Shown piece after piece: positions 61,620-64,000 of a stretch of DNA of 64,000 nucleotides (position 1 is the first letter of the stretch; every line of letters begins with the position of its first letter). Where the stretch lies: assembly GCA_022393335.1 (NCBI GenBank), contig JAJEKB010000806.1, positions 1 to 64,000 of the forward strand, read 5' to 3'. The stretch is from Macrotrachela quadricornifera. Lineage: Eukaryota; Rotifera; Eurotatoria; Philodinida; Philodinidae. The notes below the pieces were generated by a model. The model was not told where the DNA came from. It worked only from the letters and a program-made list of their open reading frames with translations, and did no database searches. A program made the translations under genes and the position numbers.

Positions 61620-64000
61620 ATTTTAAACACGACTTCTTGTACCAAAGATGGGAGTTATACAGCTATTGACCGAGAGAAGTGTGGGATAAATATCTGAATG
61701 ATGGTTTAATCGTTCTTTGGCTTCTATTGTTTTTGCGGTCTACGGAGTAATTATGTACCTAAACAGAAAATAAATATCATATTTGTATTTTATCGGTATG
61801 TCAATAACATTAAATCAAGATAAAAATTGTTATAGTAGATTTTTTTCGAACTAAGTATATTTCTATCAGTTATCATCATTAGAAAAGGTGAAGATTGGAT
61901 TGATATTGATAGGATAAAAGATGGAAGATGCGTGCTGCTCATTTTTGACAACTTAAATTAAAGGACCTTTCTGTACTTTTATTTCCGAAAAAATAGATTT
62001 GTTATAAAATCTTTGATTTTTGCAGCTTCTGCTTACACCACTCAATTTGTATATACTTTTTTCTCGCAACAAAACTTTTCATTGACTTCTCTGTGCGTAC
62101 CAGATTTCTTTGCTATTAATACGACATAGAAAAAAAAATTGGAAAATTTAGATCAGATAATTTAACATTCCCGGCTTCTCATAGGTTTTATCCTTTACTT
62201 ATCATCTAAGACTTTGTCCTCTCTCTCTCATTGAATGCTCAGTTCTTTTGTTGTCATCTAACTCTTTGTCGTCGAAGGCTTCGCTCTTCTCTTGTTATCC
62301 AACACGTTATCCTTCTCTTGTCGTATTATGCTCTGTCATCTATTATAATTTTTTCCTTACCTTTTTACATTCTTTTCTTTTGTTGTGATTGCGTATAAAA
62401 GAAAGGTGTGTATTGTATATAAAAAAGTCAAAGAACGATACAATAAGTATTGAAATAAAACGTAGTTCTCTTAAACCAATATCTTTGGTTATAGAAACTG
62501 TTACAACTAAGTTGTAGTACTAGACCTTAGCTATATTTTAAAATCAACTCGACATTCATAATTTTATAAACTAAAATAAAATGCGTCGCATGTGCCATGT
62601 TTTTTATTTGTCGCCTTTCTTTGGTTCTTTGCTGGCTGTTCTATACCATGCAGCGGAGAACGAAAGAAATACGGCACATAGAAAGTACGACACGTGCGAC
62701 ACATTTTATTTTAGTGTGTATGAATAGCAGATAAATTTCGAACTGACAGGATGCCTATATTTTGACACTTGACCACAGACTTCTTCTTAGATGATTTTAT
62801 ATCTTAATTTTTATAAAAATCAGACGATTAGAGAGAAAGAAAATATTGTTGCATTGGAAACCTTAATAGAGAAGGAGAAATTGAGGTGCGCTCACTTACT
62901 CATGATGAAATGCAGCGTTTCTATACGTTGCTATTTGCGCACATCCCATCATACTCTCTACATTCTCTCGATTGTAATTTGTGAGGAAAGAATGAAAAGA
63001 GTCTTTTTCTCATTCTGTCTCGTGGCTTTTAACGACAGGAAAGAATGAAAAAATGCACAAGGTCACTCACAATTTGCACGTCTTCCAGGGTATAGGTATC
63101 GGTGTGCGAGAAGACTATCCTACTCACATGCGTCTTTAGAAACCATCTGTCACAGTCTGTAATCATGAAGAGGAAGTCATTTTTACTCTATGTATGATGA
63201 GACTTGCTCCGTGTATATTACAAAAAAATAAAATAAACCGAATGAATGAATACCAGAACAACAGAAGCGAGGCATACCATGAGCACATATCATTACACGT
63301 ACAGCTATATCAATGGCCATACAATGACGCAAGAATGTGTTTCTAATATAGCACTAAGAAAGAAAACAAGGAATCATGAGCTGAAGCGAATAGATCATGA
63401 CGCTATATACCTCAAAAGTTCTTTCAGATAGTAAAATAAATTTCCTATCGGATGTTCTATTCGATGGTAAGGATAGTTTCATCTTATCCAACGAAAAAAA
63501 TTTCAATAATGGAAAATATTGTTTTATGTCGAATCCTAACTTTACATGCTTATGGAAATGGTTGGGTATGAGAGTGTGAGAGTGAGGATGCCAAAACAGG
63601 TACTTTATGAGGCGTTTTTAAGAAAAAAAAAAGAGTATGTCCGTTTGGATTTAGTCTCTTGTTTAGATATTGGGAGATTTGCAGGTCGACAAATTTTGTG
63701 AATTCATATGATTAGATGGTAGTGTACTGCCAATGTTTTCTTGGTTCTTGAATGTCTTTCTATTAGATAAGTGCATAGGAATAGTTTTCAATTAAGTTGT
63801 TGAGTTGTCATGCACTACTTAGTTTTATCTGTTTTTTTTCTAAATCATGATCATTTAAGTCGTATAAGTATAATTTTCTTTGTCACATCGTTTCGGTTTC
63901 CGTTATCAACTGTCATATTGACATTCTAGACTGATGTACTTTGAAAAACATTGTTGTAAACATTTTATGCATATTTCATTTAAATGAATGAAATCTTTTT
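61620..64000. other. Intergenic DNA to the window end, no gene seen
   Basis: A TC-rich tract lies at 62218-62345 and a hairpin repeat at 62570-62715. Short open frames at 62791-63579 lack family features. The upstream region of the ceramidase gene lies just right of 61619. Confidence 0.45.
62570..62715. repeat. 146-bp hairpin MITE
   Basis: ACTAAAATAAAATGCGTCGC at the left end is mirrored at the right (revcomp ACTAAAATAAAATGTGTCGC). Inner blocks (TTCTTTGGTTCT against AGAACGAAAGAA) also pair imperfectly. Confidence 0.75.

Overview
The window reads as nuclear DNA of a bdelloid rotifer. This is inferred from several things seen together: very AT-rich DNA; animal genes with many introns, mostly about 45-80 bp, with GT-AG ends; genes that look transferred from non-animals (a bifunctional glutathionylspermidine synthetase/amidase and a bacterial-type CrtW carotenoid ketolase); an ADP-ribosyltransferase fused to kinesin-light-chain-type TPRs, a common bdelloid architecture; and acceptor-like 'polypyrimidine-AG' sites right before many ATGs, as expected with spliced-leader trans-splicing. 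The genus cannot be named from sequence alone.

The first 36 kb is accessory DNA. It holds an intact three-exon FLYWCH/MULE transposase gene (130-1642), a small LITAF-domain gene with a damaged splice acceptor (4506-5086), and a tandem pair of decayed genes of unknown family, one of them split by a complete 4.0-kb hAT transposon with an 8-bp target duplication (7218-11249). Next come an intact 3.2-kb RTE-like non-LTR retrotransposon with a 12-bp target duplication (13084-16283), the ART-TPR gene (17998-20205), and a long gene-free stretch. That stretch carries foldback elements (26571-26856, 30981-31920), three consecutive tandem arrays with about 140-, 34- and 51-bp units (27.46-29.51 kb), and several MITE-like elements.

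From 36.6 kb on the DNA is gene-dense. A full-length intronless glutathionylspermidine synthetase/amidase (36636-38486) is followed by a very compact same-strand run on the minus strand: MFAP1, FTSJ1/TRM7, ATG101, a CISD3-like protein and RYBP/YAF2. The gaps between stop and next start are only 67-176 bp, and there are acceptor-like sites before the ATGs, so this may be an operon. A CrtW ketolase gene diverges from MFAP1 across 235 bp. Further right are a small four-helix membrane protein, CFAP52, a GRWD1/PCYT2 pair (152 bp apart, same strand) and an alkaline ceramidase.

The most unusual protein is the CISD3-like one: both of its CDGSH motifs keep the exact family spacing, but the histidine cluster ligand is cysteine in both. 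Exon joins for the conserved genes were worked out by hand. For FLYWCH/MULE, LITAF, the hAT transposase, RYBP, CISD3, ATG101, FTSJ1, MFAP1, CrtW and CFAP52 the summed exon lengths stay in frame.
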